Source of the DNA: Echinometra lucunter
Lineage: Eukaryota > Echinodermata > Echinoidea > Camarodonta > Echinometridae
Direction: 5' to 3'
Assembly (NCBI GenBank): GCA_029962745.1
Contig: CM057167.1
Location: forward strand, 25,148,642-25,212,641
DNA: 64,000 bases
Shown: in pieces, positions 19,794 to 27,870 of the stretch
How the letters are laid out: each line of letters opens with the position of its first letter
Numbering within the stretch: the stretch's first letter is position 1
The notes under the pieces: generated by a model
Database searches by the model: none
Told to the model about the DNA's origin: nothing
What the model saw: the letters and a program-made list of their open reading frames with translations, nothing else
Program-made: the position numbers and the translations under genes

Positions 19794-22243
19794 CTTCATT
19801 TCATTCTCAATATATAAACATGTACATGAAATATATAAACAGTAGAGCATAGATAACAAAACAGTGTAATTTTATGGACAAAACAAATTTTAAGAATCAC
19901 TGAAAATAGATTTTAAAAAATGATACTGGGATACACTGTGCTATTCAGGAATAAGAGAGGTTAAATGTATCTAATCATCAAAGGCTCTAAAATTGGCAAC
20001 ACAGTGTAAGACATACATTTACAATCACTATATTGTATAAATTTGTAATTGTTCCGTTACATGTATATTTTCATTCATATTTATTTGATAAACATTTTCC
20101 TTTTTTGAACTATATACATGTACATGTAGTAGTGGATAATACAAATAATAATATACAAATAATGCACAGATGTGAGTGTGTTAGTGTTAGCGATGCAGCG
20201 CACTTGAGGGTATTTACAATGTGCGACTAGCACAATATTGTAAATACCCGAGATGCCTGCATCGCCACTAACATCACGAATTTAAATCTGTGCATTATTT
20301 GTTTTATAAAACGGGTCGGCAGTATGACTTTGTAGCGGAAAATTTGTTTAAACCGCTCCAAATTTCCTCAGATCGTACAGACAAGAAGGCAACATCTGCT
20401 TTCTCTTATGACATCACAAGCGTAGCCAGTGTGATGCGCCCCGGGTGCGCCCCTGAGTAAGCGCATCAAAATCCTTGTGATAACTAGAAAGACCGCGTAT
20501 TTCATGGCGCACGTGTCAGTTTTTACACGCTAGAGGTAAAGTGATGCATCCAAAATGCACAGTGCTGCACAGAAAATGCACAGCTGGAAGGTTGCGTAGA
20601 ATTAAACCATGAACACGTGACATGCATACGCACTCGCTATTGGCTACATCCTTGAACCCGTTTTATAATTGCTAATATCAGGAGGGGAAAGCTGATCTCT
20701 TTAGCCCTTGAGAAAACTCTGAACTGCTGTGGGTTAAAACAGACAGAAGTAGAGATCCCCCCCCCACCTCTTTTATAATCTGCCAGATTGAAATCCATAT
20801 GCGTGGAAATCTTACTGCATCTTTAATTCATGATTGATTACATGTAGGTTGCATGTATATATTCCAGCAGTCATTAAACAGGATATAAAATGGAAATCCC
20901 ATTTGCACAGGATCCATGAAAAATGCATATTTAGGAGGAAAAAGACATGGAAAGATAGATTAGAATGCGTGGGAGATATAGGATCTGCTGTCCTAGATGT
21001 TGATGAAGTAGATGTGGTGTATACCAAATCTTTGTCAACCAGTGATGAAAGAGAGCAACTCTGTAGACTGAATTTCTTACTAAATGAACTGTTTTATGTG
21101 GAAATCTATGGACTTGCTTCCTTTTGATATGTTTATATTTTGGAAATTGGTAGTCTTGTGACCTTAAAGGGGGTCCCCAATGCTGAAACAATGTTAGCTC
21201 ATTTAAAAGAGCATGATTTTATTAGCAGAAAATCATCAGCCTAAAGTTTTTTAAAAATTGGTGTTGCTAAGGAAACCCCCAAATGTGGTAAGATTTCAGG
21301 ATATTTTTGACCCCTCAGCTGTGACCCAGTTTCAACTGGGTACCCACTTTGATGTCAAAGTGGGTACCTTGTCGCGCACTTCTAGCAAAATGCGCACAAG
21401 GTATAATAAATATTGTACAGTCTAACACGCAGCACAACTGCAATACGCGAAGCTGGATACCCACTTTTACGTCATACCTCATACTCCAATTTTTTTGGTC
21501 AGCTCTTGACTTTTTATGAGAAAATAAGCCAAAATGCATTGATTTCGATTGAAAATCATCAAATTTTTTAATAATGTTATTCTTCTTAGAATTCTATTCC
21601 CGATCATATATCTAAAAAAAAATTACCATTGTGCAATCACTTTAATTTCTTTATCATGATGTAGAGCATACGGAAAAGTACCCCAACTCAAGAAAATGTC
21701 AATTTAAAAAAAAAAAAAAAAAATCAGAGTTACTTACTTTTGTCATTGGATGGCAGATCTGGGGTGCGTTTCATCAAGTGTCTTGTCAGTGATTTTTACC
21801 GACAACTGTTATAAGCTACTGAAATCCTTGCATCTGATTGGCTGAGAAGCAAATTTATCAGTGAAAATCACTGACAAGACACTTGATGAAATGCTCTCCT
21901 GTTCTTTTTAGATTTTATTCAGCCTTATTGCTGACATTGTGCAGTTTATCATGTACAATACATCATGAGTTCAGATCAACGAGTTCAGCATTCATTTATA
22001 CAGGCGTGAGCAGTTTCATAGCGCTTTACATATAAGCATGAAAAAGAAGCCAAATGATCAGCTGACAAATTTCTTATTTTCCTCTTTTCTCCCTTACAGG
22101 CCAAAACTTTTGTCCACAGTCCCAGTGGCCTGTGTTTAGAGAAGGCTGCGGGTGGCAAGGACACGCCCAACGTTGCCAAATGCAACGGATTGCCAGGGCA
22201 AAAATGGGATCTGATTGACATCTCCATGACGTCAGGCCGGTAG
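11024..22243 (+). CDS. GALNT1/GALNT13-like: Polypeptide GalNAc-transferase, 3' end (catalytic end and lectin domain)
   Basis: Partial gene: join of 11024-11163, 16162-16260, 18299-18439 and 22100-22243, the last exon ending in TAG. It enters with two bases of a split Gly codon, so earlier exons lie upstream, probably outside the window. This family is known to start mucin-type O-glycosylation in the Golgi by transferring GalNAc from UDP-GalNAc to Ser/Thr. The sequence shows the end of the catalytic region ([28 protein letters not shown]) followed by a complete ricin-type trefoil lectin domain of three repeats. Alpha has CLDN and CHGQGGNQ, beta has CLDA and [10 protein letters not shown], gamma has CLEK and CNGLPGQKW. 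The segment [13 protein letters not shown] and its exon layout resemble vertebrate GALNT1/13. Junction phases all agree. The gamma repeat has CLE where CLD is usual. No promoter is visible. Confidence 0.95.
11240..11385. repeat. TTC/CTT-rich simple repeat
   Basis: Imperfect TTC/CTC triplets directly after the first GALNT exon, an almost pure pyrimidine strand. Apparent reading frames on the other strand are Lys/Glu strings and are not genes. Confidence 0.85.
11930..12030 (+). repeat. Intronic repeat family R3, degenerate copy
   Basis: Contains GTTTAAGCACCCAGGAGC and GGTAGAACTGATCTTCGAGT then GGGTGTAGTGTTTC, matching the better copies at 12880-13075 and 13815-13960. Confidence 0.55.
12420..12787. 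mobile_element. Tigger/pogo-like MITE, 368 bp
   Basis: Terminal inverted repeats of about 23 bp: the left end begins CAGTGCGACCTCGCTTATCC and the right end reads GGATAAGCGAGGTCAGACTG. The element is flanked by TA on both sides (12418-12419 and 12788-12789), as expected for Tc1/mariner-superfamily elements. CAG...CTG ends with a CTCGCTTATCCGG-like core are typical of the pogo/Tigger group. The interior has no transposase, so the element is non-autonomous. Confidence 0.9.
12880..13075 (+). repeat. Intronic repeat family R3, copy 2
   Basis: Carries GGTAGAATTGGTCTTGAACT, GAGTGGGTGTAGTGTTTCAT, GGCTGTGTGAGGCACTCAAT and GATTCCTAGAGGTGCAGATG, shared with 13815-13960. Confidence 0.75.
13590..14040 (+). 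repeat. Local duplication including R3 copy 3
   Basis: The block CTAGAATTTGGATTCACTTG then GGAAAGAGGGAGG (13630-13665) recurs at about 14004-14035. Between them R3 copy 3 (13815-13960) repeats GAACTGACTGAGTGGGTGTA and GGCTGTGTGAGGCACTTGAT. A tandem duplication of roughly 380 bp is the simplest reading. Confidence 0.65.
14264..14723 (+). mobile_element. TTAA-bounded non-autonomous element, copy 1
   Basis: Starts TTAAAGTGATTCCACAATGG and ends GGGTACCCCCTTTAA. A near full-length copy lies in the opposite orientation at 21164-21645. Both copies are bounded by TTAA, and the ends share only a short inverted TTAAAG. No protein is encoded. The middle contains a perfect 28-bp palindrome at 14520-14547. 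The class is uncertain: a TTAA target would fit piggyBac-type insertion, but the ends are not typical. Confidence 0.75.
14760..15110 (+). repeat. Diverged tandem repeat, about 150-bp unit
   Basis: Repeated blocks TCTTGACACATATCTGAAGG / GTTTGACACAGATCACAAGC, GAGAAAGGGAGCCCATTC / GAGAAAAAGAGTCCATTC and an ATCTGTAGCT/ATCTGTGAG block. A third remnant sits at 14215-14262 (CTTGACACAAATCCAAAGG), cut off by the TTAA-bounded element. Confidence 0.55.
15324..15360 (+). pseudogene. Possible relic of GALNT lectin exon b (copy A)
   Basis: CCCCTGCAGATTTGTAATTT resembles the acceptor and start of the true exon at 16162 (CTCTGCAGATTCGTAATGTA), and a GGATATTGGATGA tail is loosely similar. This is the weakest of three upstream look-alikes. 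Confidence 0.35.
15525..15595 (+). pseudogene. Decayed duplicate of GALNT lectin exon b (copy B)
   Basis: CTCTGCAAATTTGTAATGTA, then AAACTCAAAGTGTCTAGATA, then GAGTTAGAAAGTGGACTCTT, aligns along most of the true exon 16162-16260. The acceptor AG is mutated to AA (TGCAAA) and a reading frame is not maintained, so it is a non-functional exon relic. Confidence 0.75.
15631..16075 (+). pseudogene. Decayed duplicate of GALNT lectin exon b (copy C), split by a transposon
   Basis: The left part, GTAATGTAGAGACACACAAG then TGCCTAGATAATATGGG (15635-15671), is essentially identical to the true exon. The match resumes after the insertion, at about 16040 (GATGAAGGAAAAAGAATAAA then TGGACA), against GAGGAAGGAGAATGAGAAAG then TGGGCA of the real exon. 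The acceptor is lost (TGTACAT instead of TGCAGAT). Confidence 0.75.
15686..16030. mobile_element. Fold-back MITE inside relic exon copy C
   Basis: Long terminal inverted repeats: the left end reads GGGGGGATATGTCTCATTGA then GACCTGTACATCATCTGCGT, and the right end is its complement with a few changes (ACGCGGATGGTGTACAGGCC, TCAATGAGACATATCCCCCC). It is flanked by poly-G. The interior repeats TTGATACCCT-type words and encodes nothing. Confidence 0.85.
16162..16260 (+). CDS. GALNT1/GALNT13-like: GALNT exon b: lectin alpha repeat
   Basis: Acceptor TCTCTCCTCTGCAG and donor CAG|GTGAGT. It encodes 33 residues in phase 0, [14 protein letters not shown] to CHGQGGNQ. It contains the CLD motif and the Q-rich end of the first ricin-type repeat. 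Up to three degenerate copies of this exon lie just upstream in the same intron. Confidence 0.95.
16741..16905. mobile_element. Fold-back element, GGGCC...CATAAA ends
   Basis: The ends AGGGCCCCACCACATAAAGT and AGTTTTATGCAACAGGCCCT are inverted. Internal arms TGGTAACTTTG / CAAGGTAGTTACCA also pair. It is related to the element at 19339-19510. Confidence 0.75.
17345..17480 (+). mobile_element. tRNA-derived SINE head
   Basis: GTGTCGTGGTGTAGTGGTTC contains an A-box-like element and GGGATCGAATCCCAGCC a B-box (GGATCGAATCC), spaced as in a tRNA. There is no proper tRNA fold or CCA context, and unrelated sequence follows, so this is a SINE head, not a tRNA gene. Confidence 0.75.
18299..18439 (+). 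CDS. GALNT1/GALNT13-like: GALNT exon c: lectin beta repeat
   Basis: Acceptor TTTCTCCCTAG and donor GAT|GTGAGT. It encodes 47 residues, [20 protein letters not shown] through [16 protein letters not shown], in phase 0. It contains the second CLD motif and the QEW signature of the ricin fold. Confidence 0.95.
18489..18900. mobile_element. Fold-back MITE, 412 bp, family F1
   Basis: The whole element is an imperfect palindrome. Its ends are TAAGGCTGGAATTCACAAAG and CTTTGTGAATTCCGGCCTAA, and inner arms repeat CGTGGTCTAAACCATGG-type words. The second family member is at 27128-27503. Confidence 0.9.
19339..19510. mobile_element. Fold-back MITE with GCCCGTTGCATAAAACTT ends
   Basis: The left arm GAGCCCGTTGCATAAAACTT and the right arm AAGTTTTATGCAACGGGCCC are inverted. 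Nested TTTGCCATAG/ATGGCAAAA and GCCAGA/TCTGGC arms lie within. Confidence 0.85.
19585..19666 (+). pseudogene. Decayed duplicate of the end of GALNT exon c and its donor
   Basis: GGGAAGTATGGCAACCAGAA, GTGGCTATACAAAGAAAATG and TAAACACAGGAAACCTTGAT then ATAAAGCACACT match the real exon end and following intron (18400-18475: GGGAAGCATGGTAACCAGGA, GTGGCTTTACAAAGAAGATG). The donor GTGAGT has become GTAAAC. Confidence 0.75.
19747..19970 (-). mobile_element. Probable LINE 3' tail with (CAAT)n
   Basis: Twelve GATT units (19747-19795) are followed by CTTCATTTCATTCTCAATATAT. The same layout, a microsatellite then a TTCTCATTCTCATAA-like segment, occurs at 39828-39960. This resembles the microsatellite 3' end of an L2/CR1-like retrotransposon on the minus strand. 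No coding part is seen. Confidence 0.45.
20156..20302. mobile_element. Fold-back element
   Basis: Arms AAATAATGCACAGAT / ATCTGTGCATTATTT, GTTAGCGATGCAG / CTGCATCGCCACTAAC and GGGTATTTACAATG / ATTGTAAATACCC are nested and inverted around a centre near 20230. Confidence 0.85.
21164..21645 (-). mobile_element. TTAA-bounded non-autonomous element, copy 2
   Basis: Reverse-complement copy of 14264-14723 over its length: TTAAAGGGGGTCCCCAATGC, GACCCCTCAGCTGTGACCCA and CCATTGTGCAATCACTTTAA. The central palindrome is present with one changed base (TGATGTCA for TGACGTCA). Confidence 0.75.
21763..21900. mobile_element. Short fold-back MITE
   Basis: Arms CATCAAGTGTCTTGTCAGTG / CACTGACAAGACACTTGATG are perfect inverted repeats separated by about 70 bp that include ATCTGATTGGCTGAGAAGC. 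Confidence 0.9.
22100..22243 (+). CDS. GALNT1/GALNT13-like: GALNT terminal coding exon: lectin gamma repeat
   Basis: Acceptor TCTTTTCTCCCTTACAG. It encodes 47 residues, [20 protein letters not shown] to [13 protein letters not shown], then TAG at 22241-22243. The QKW signature is kept, while the sugar-site motif reads CLE rather than CLD. No further acceptor is needed, and the length fits the usual C-terminus. Confidence 0.95.
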   Translation, partial: AKTFVHSPSGLCLEKAAGGKDTPNVAKCNGLPGQKWDLIDISMTSGR

Positions 22244-24700
22244 CCACGCCTACTTTCAGCTCTGTGAAAGAGTTGAATGAACTCTTGCCTTCAAGGGACA
22301 ATCTAAGTTCTTATTGATAGGATTTGTATGGATTCATCCGCCCACCCTAATCTCGACAAGATTCTTGTAATTCTTGATTCTTTAGATGTGAGAATGTTGT
22401 ATCTATTGTGGGAAAAAATGGACAGACGGGGAGAGATATGGTATGTAAGCTGGAAGCACATGTTATTGAAGTTGAGCTGCCACATTGGACAGTTTATGAG
22501 AAGAAGAGGTCTAGAAAATGGTCAGCGTTTTAGTCAGAGGTTTCGTCAACCTTCTGGTTGGTTCAACAAATTCCATCACTTTATTAGCCTTATCATTTAT
22601 GATCACTATCTAAAATTCTTTTAAAATTCAATATCACCAGTCTAAAATTATTGATCTTTTGATCAGCACCAACATGATCTGCACCATCTCCTACTTTGAG
22701 CAATCTTTCACCCATCATTATCAACAGCAGCAGCAGCAGCAGTGGCATTTTTATCGTCACTTTCACCCCCTCTTCAATTCCAATCATGATGACATTATCA
22801 AGTTGAACGTAAGTGGAAGAAACTCCTCCACCAGAGTTTCGTTCATGATAACATGATCTTGATACCAGTATCATCCTTCTCTCTGATAATAAACGACTCT
22901 TCATGGATAGGAGGTTCCAGCTGAAAGATGGAGTAAAATAAGGAAACAATGAAAAGCCGCAACGTCATCAGTCAACAAATTTTGCTCTGATGTGGTAATG
23001 GCCTCTCCAATTTCACCAGATGAAAGCAATGGAATCTAAAGTGAGTCAGCATAGCACAGAGCTACAATGCCCATGTACTACACTAGATTACCCCCTCAAG
23101 AAACAAGCTAGGGATTCCAAGTCAGTGAGCATTAATTTGCATTGCACCAAGCTATCACGCTAGATGACAAGTCCCACGTCCTGAGGTACCATCGCGGGAA
23201 TTTGCGTAGCGGCACTGCAAACACTGCACGTCCTTAATTGGACCAGTCGAGTGTGTGCCGAGCAAGTCAAGAGGCGATGACAAATATTGGACAGCCCCTT
23301 TTTTCTGTCATCATCTCATCTCTCCTTTCCTTTCAACTACAGAGATGGAAAAGTGATGGAACCACATTACATTAACCTATTTCGACAAACACTGAATGTT
23401 CTACCGATCGCAAGCAGAGGAAATGAAATGTTGGAAGAAGTGGCAGTTTGGTCACAAGTCACTAGCAGTGGATGATAGCGTTCTTTCAGAACAAGATAAT
23501 GATTATTTTGCAATAGGACAAAATGCTGAACTAATTATTTAATCATATCCAGATGTGTGGTCCAACTATCCATTACTGAGGTACGGTTGGAAGGATACAT
23601 GTCCTGTAAGATGAAAGTGAATGTTGGAATGTTGAAGATTGTTGACTGAAATTGAGATGTACATCAGGGCCACGGTATGCCTTACTGACTCTGTCTGGAC
23701 TTGGAAAGAAATAATCAAATGATTAGATTTGAATCTTAAGATATATTTGAATTCTTCCTGCTTCATGTCTTGCTCATTTTTTTGAAATTGTTATCAAAAC
23801 TGTGAGGTATTCAGGAATATTGGTCCAAGTTAGGGCATAATCAGGGGCCAATCACAAATGGTATCGCACCAGCCACACAACTGCTGCTATTCATGTTATA
23901 GCCGGAATATTAGTGCTACGGGTGTAAGACAGTTCTGCACCTTAATCGGGAAGAATTTACAAATAAAGTTGACATCCAATCTTGTGGGTGTTTTCTTTCA
24001 AAATCCAAGCATGGTTGGGGCATATGGTGTCGGGGGGGGGGGGGGGTTGGCCACCCCCTGAAAAATTCTGGATCCTGCGCTGGGTGTGCTGTGGTCTGAA
24101 AATCCACTGTTACAGGAGATCATATTTAGTGTACACCAGGAAGGTCTGGTATACTAATTCCATATTGTAGGAATTTATGTAGTTGTGTGTGATTCTGAAA
24201 GACAAAAAAGGTGATTTTACAAATGATTACAACTTAATGTGACTATGCAGCAATTATTAATGTGATTTTTTAAGGATTGAAATAGTTCAAAGATTGTTAT
24301 TTTTGTTTTATGTTTAGTTATGTTTTTTATGCCTCTGCCCAATGAAGGTGGGTGGCGGAGGCATTATTTTTTACTAGGTTCTTTCTTTAGCCTTTTAACT
24401 TTCAATTGTGAAAGTGAAAAGAATTTTAAAGTAGTTCAAATTTTGTTTCATGTTTTTGTTCTTTTAGCAGTGGAGAAGCTGAAATGGTTAAGACAGAATA
24501 TTACAGTTTCAGTTTGATTTCGGTGTTCATAGTTCCAATGAATGTATATCTGCAACACTTTCAGAATCTAAAAAAAATTAAGCACACAGTTCATACTACC
24601 CCTTTGTACTATATACCCAAATTCGAAAAAAATATATACTCGTATATACACCCTACACACACGTTGTGATGTGTCAACATTTTTGTGTTTCATCATCTCT
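22244..24700 (+). other. Probable GALNT 3' UTR and downstream flank
   Basis: Non-coding sequence after the stop. It contains a (CAG)6 run near 22727, AATAAA words at about 22886 and 23962, a 13-G run near 24030 and a repeat-like TGCCTCTGCCCAATGAAGGT segment at 24330-24365. Which AATAAA is used cannot be told from sequence. Confidence 0.5.
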
Positions 24701-25293
24701 TGTTAAATATTTCTATGAAGAATATGCCTTTGTCTGTCTTAGGTTAAAGGTGAAAGTCATTTTAATCTGTTTGTGTTCGTTTGTTTGTCTGTTTGTTTGT
24801 TTGTTTTAATGAAACAACAATCTGTTGCAAAGCTGTTTCAGTTGCCTTTTTGAAATGAGTAATGTAATATGTTACTAATGAATGGGAATTTTGCAATGAG
24901 CTGAAATTAATGTTGTTACAAATAGAGTTGGCAGGCAATGTAGTGGTTGAAAGCTTTAGTTGACAAGAAACTGCAGTGAAGATAACTTTGTGATTTTGAA
25001 ATGTTTGCTTGTTTTGCTTAAATGTATTATGTAGATAGACGTAGAATGCAAAGATCTTGTTTCTATGAGAAAAGTTGAGGGGACATTTACACTCTGAAAG
25101 AAAAGGGTTGCGAATCTCCTGAATTTATATCGCTCTTTATTTTAAAGGTTCCCCTTTGCTGTACTACATGTATATTCAAATGCAAATTTACATACAGTAC
25201 ACTTTGATTAAGTGTGAATGCAAATTGTGTGTAGAAAAGTTGACACACAAGTGCACCCTGGCAAAGAACAGGCTCCCCAAGGAATCCAAGTCC

Positions 25294-25465
25294 AGTGGTG
25301 GATCCAGGCGGGGGCGCAAAAGGCGCGCACCCTCTAATTTTTGAGAAACACACATTGAACATACATGTTAATATATCCATACCTAAAGAAAATTGTCTTC
25401 TGCGCCCCCTCTATTTTCAAATTTACCGTTTGCGCTCCATCTATGTCCAAAGCCTGGATCCGCAG
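25294..25465. mobile_element. Fold-back element with GTGGATCCAGGC ends
   Basis: GGTGGATCCAGGCGGGGGCG on the left and AGCCTGGATCCGC on the right are inverted. Inner GCGCACCCTCTAATTTT and GCGCCCCCTCTATTTTC are direct matches to each other. Probably a MITE fragment. Confidence 0.6.
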
Positions 25466-25639
25466 CTGAAGTCTGAGTTTTGTTCGGCGTTATCCTATGT
25501 TTTTTTCTCACTATCTATAAACTATTAACTAGTCAATAGCCTTGATGTAAGACCAAGTACTGCACTATCCCCTTCAATGAGGAGAAATAATGATTCCATG
25601 TCTAACGTAAGCCTTGCAAAATTGTATCTATTCTCATCG

Positions 25640-25800
25640 TTCATGTACTATATTTGTTCACATAGCTCTTGCAGCAAAGTGGTGTGGACCAAGCAAGTCT
25701 TATAAAGTAAGCGCAAAATGTGACGTCACAGCTTTGTCTTCACAACTTTTGGCAAAACTCTCTTTTACTTGCAATTGTTGTGTTAATGCACGTTATATTA
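25640..25800 (+). repeat. Dispersed repeat family R1, copy 2
   Basis: GCAAAGTGGTGTGGACCAAG, GCGCAAAATGTGACGTCA and CAACTTTTGGCAAAACTCTC match the R1 copy at 3597-3840. Confidence 0.6.
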
Positions 25801-25968
25801 TCATAGTATGGTGCCCTATGCCACTGAGAAAATGCAGGGGGGAGGGGGGGTGCTGCGGGTTTACAAAAACAAAAACAAATACATTTTGTAATTTGTTCCT
25901 TTGGCAAAATAAGTTTTTTCATCTGACTTCATGGCAGGTGGGATCAAAGTGAGCAATTGCTTGCAAGA

Positions 25969-26360
25969 ATAGAGTACCAAAGTGTGACGTCATCAAATTT
26001 TATTTTTTGCATTTGAGCATGACTGTATGCCGGCGGAGCATGATGAAAAACTTCCACACACCAAATTTGACATGAATCGGTTCACAGTGGCCCAAGGTAT
26101 GGCCACATGAATGCCTAATTATCCCCATTGAAATCAGTGTAAATGGCCTGGTTCATAACTGTTTAGAACCACGCCAATTTACACTGATTTCAATGGGGCT
26201 AGGTAGGTGTTCATGTGGCCTCATATCGGGTTCCCATGAGCCGATTCCCATAAAATTTGGGCTGTGGATGTTTTTCATCATGCTCCATCGAGACACGGTA
26301 TCTGAAATTCTGAAATTCCAAAAAAGTTTCTTGTGACGTCATCGCTTTGGTGCTCTATGG
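25969..26360. mobile_element. Fold-back MITE, about 390 bp
   Basis: Outer arms TAGAGTACCAAAGTGTGACG / GTGACGTCATCGCTTTGGTG and inner arms CCATTGAAATCAGTGTAAAT / ATTTACACTGATTTCAATGG pair across the whole element. AGCATGATGAAAAAC / TTTTTCATCATGCTCC also pair. Confidence 0.85.
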
Positions 26361-27127
26361 TCCATCATAGTCTCATGTACAAGTGGATGTGAAGCACACT
26401 TCAATCCATATATTTTTCACAGCGGTCTACTGCATCCCTTGTGAACAGGGCTATAGGTATCCATGTTTTGGGGTAATATGAAAGACCATCTCTTACAGGT
26501 TGAAACTGATTATCCCATTTCTGTTATGGTGGTGGGAAAAAAAAAAGATAAATAAAAAATACCTCACTTTTTGTAGAACTCACATTTTTCTGTAGAAACC
26601 TCAATTTGACCACTTTTGTAATAAACATCATTGCCTAACCAAAGTTAAAGTGTAGATTTTGTAATGCAGTTAATTAAGTAGATACCAAAGGATATGACTC
26701 GCACCTCTGAGCTTTTGACTGAGTATCTTATATGTTTTTGTTTAGTACGCTCATTTTCATTTTTAAAAATTCAATGTTGAAGCAAAAAAAGGAGTTTTCA
26801 CTTATGTTTCCTTTTTTGTGTGATCACATCACCCCTCGAATGGCACATACTAACAACAACAAAAAATTCTTGCATAAAAATGTTTTGCGTACCATTTTTA
26901 TTTCTGTTATTTCTGAATTCAAGGGTACATGCCTTGTTTGCTGATATACAATTTCACAATGTAAAATTACTTTGCTGCAATGGGATAAGCTAAGTTTTGT
27001 TTGGAAGTTTCAAAAAAAGAAAGCCCTCTGAAGAAGTGAGGAGCGTTCTGGATAATCATGTTTTCCTGAGATCTGCGAGGAAGCTTAGCTATGGCAGTGG
27101 CGGGAATAAAGCGCATCCAGAACGCAA
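26361..27127. other. Gene-free stretch
   Basis: AT-rich, no recognisable exon or repeat structure. Confidence 0.4.
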
Positions 27128-27503
27128 ATGCCAGAATTCACAAAGGTGCTTTAGATTTAGAGCAAGGTTTATGCAGATTTCAAGGTATAAGTGCGCTTGA
27201 TTTAGCACATACACTTAGAAAGGTCCAGTAACGAATGCACATGTTTGGCATAGGGCACTAAATTCACACTAGTGCTGTGGTTTAAGCCACATTAAAAAAA
27301 AAATAATTTGAATAAACCATGGGTGAAATTTGAATAAACCGTGGTCTAAACCACAGCAACAAGTGTGAATTTAGCACCCTTTGCCAAACATGCGTGTTCG
27401 TTAATGGACCTTCTAAGTGTACGCACTAAATCAGCGCATTTATACCACGAAATCTGCGTAAACCTCAGTCTAAATCTAAACCACCTCTCTGAATTCAGGC
27501 CAA
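27128..27503. mobile_element. Fold-back MITE, family F1, copy 2
   Basis: Ends TGCCAGAATTCACAAAGGTG and CACCTCTCTGAATTCAGGCC. Inner GTGGTTTAAGCCAC and ACCGTGGTCTAAACCACAGC arms match the family member at 18489-18900. Confidence 0.85.
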
Positions 27504-27870
27504 TTGGTACAAACAAATTATATTTTGTGTTCCATGCGCATCTTTTCGTGCCACTGGATATCGCTAAGTTACCTAAAATGAGCTCTGTTTGGGGGATTTC
27601 TCCTTTCTTGATAACCGTTTCAGATACTGCATATAGAATAACATTTAATTGAAGACAAAAGGTTCATCTGTTGTCAGAAATATGTGGCAAAGAAACAAAT
27701 AGATAAGAAAGGTTGTATAATGAATTTAATTATGTGTGCCTTTCTAGTACAGTCTGTTATTTATGTGGTACTGGAAAAAAAAGTAGACTCATTAATTTGT
27801 GAAGAAACTGATGCATATATAGTCTGTAACCTTCTTCTACATGTAGCTTTCATATATTTTCTTTCCTTTT

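Noticed and set aside
22593..22949. 118-codon minus-strand open frame with a poly-Leu run
   Set aside because: The Leu run is the complement of the (CAG)n repeat in the GALNT 3' region; no family similarity.
23287..23475. Possible extra GALNT exon after the stop
   Set aside because: An acceptor-like CAACTACAG exists near 23341, but the peptide has no similarity to the family and the gene already ends normally at 22243.
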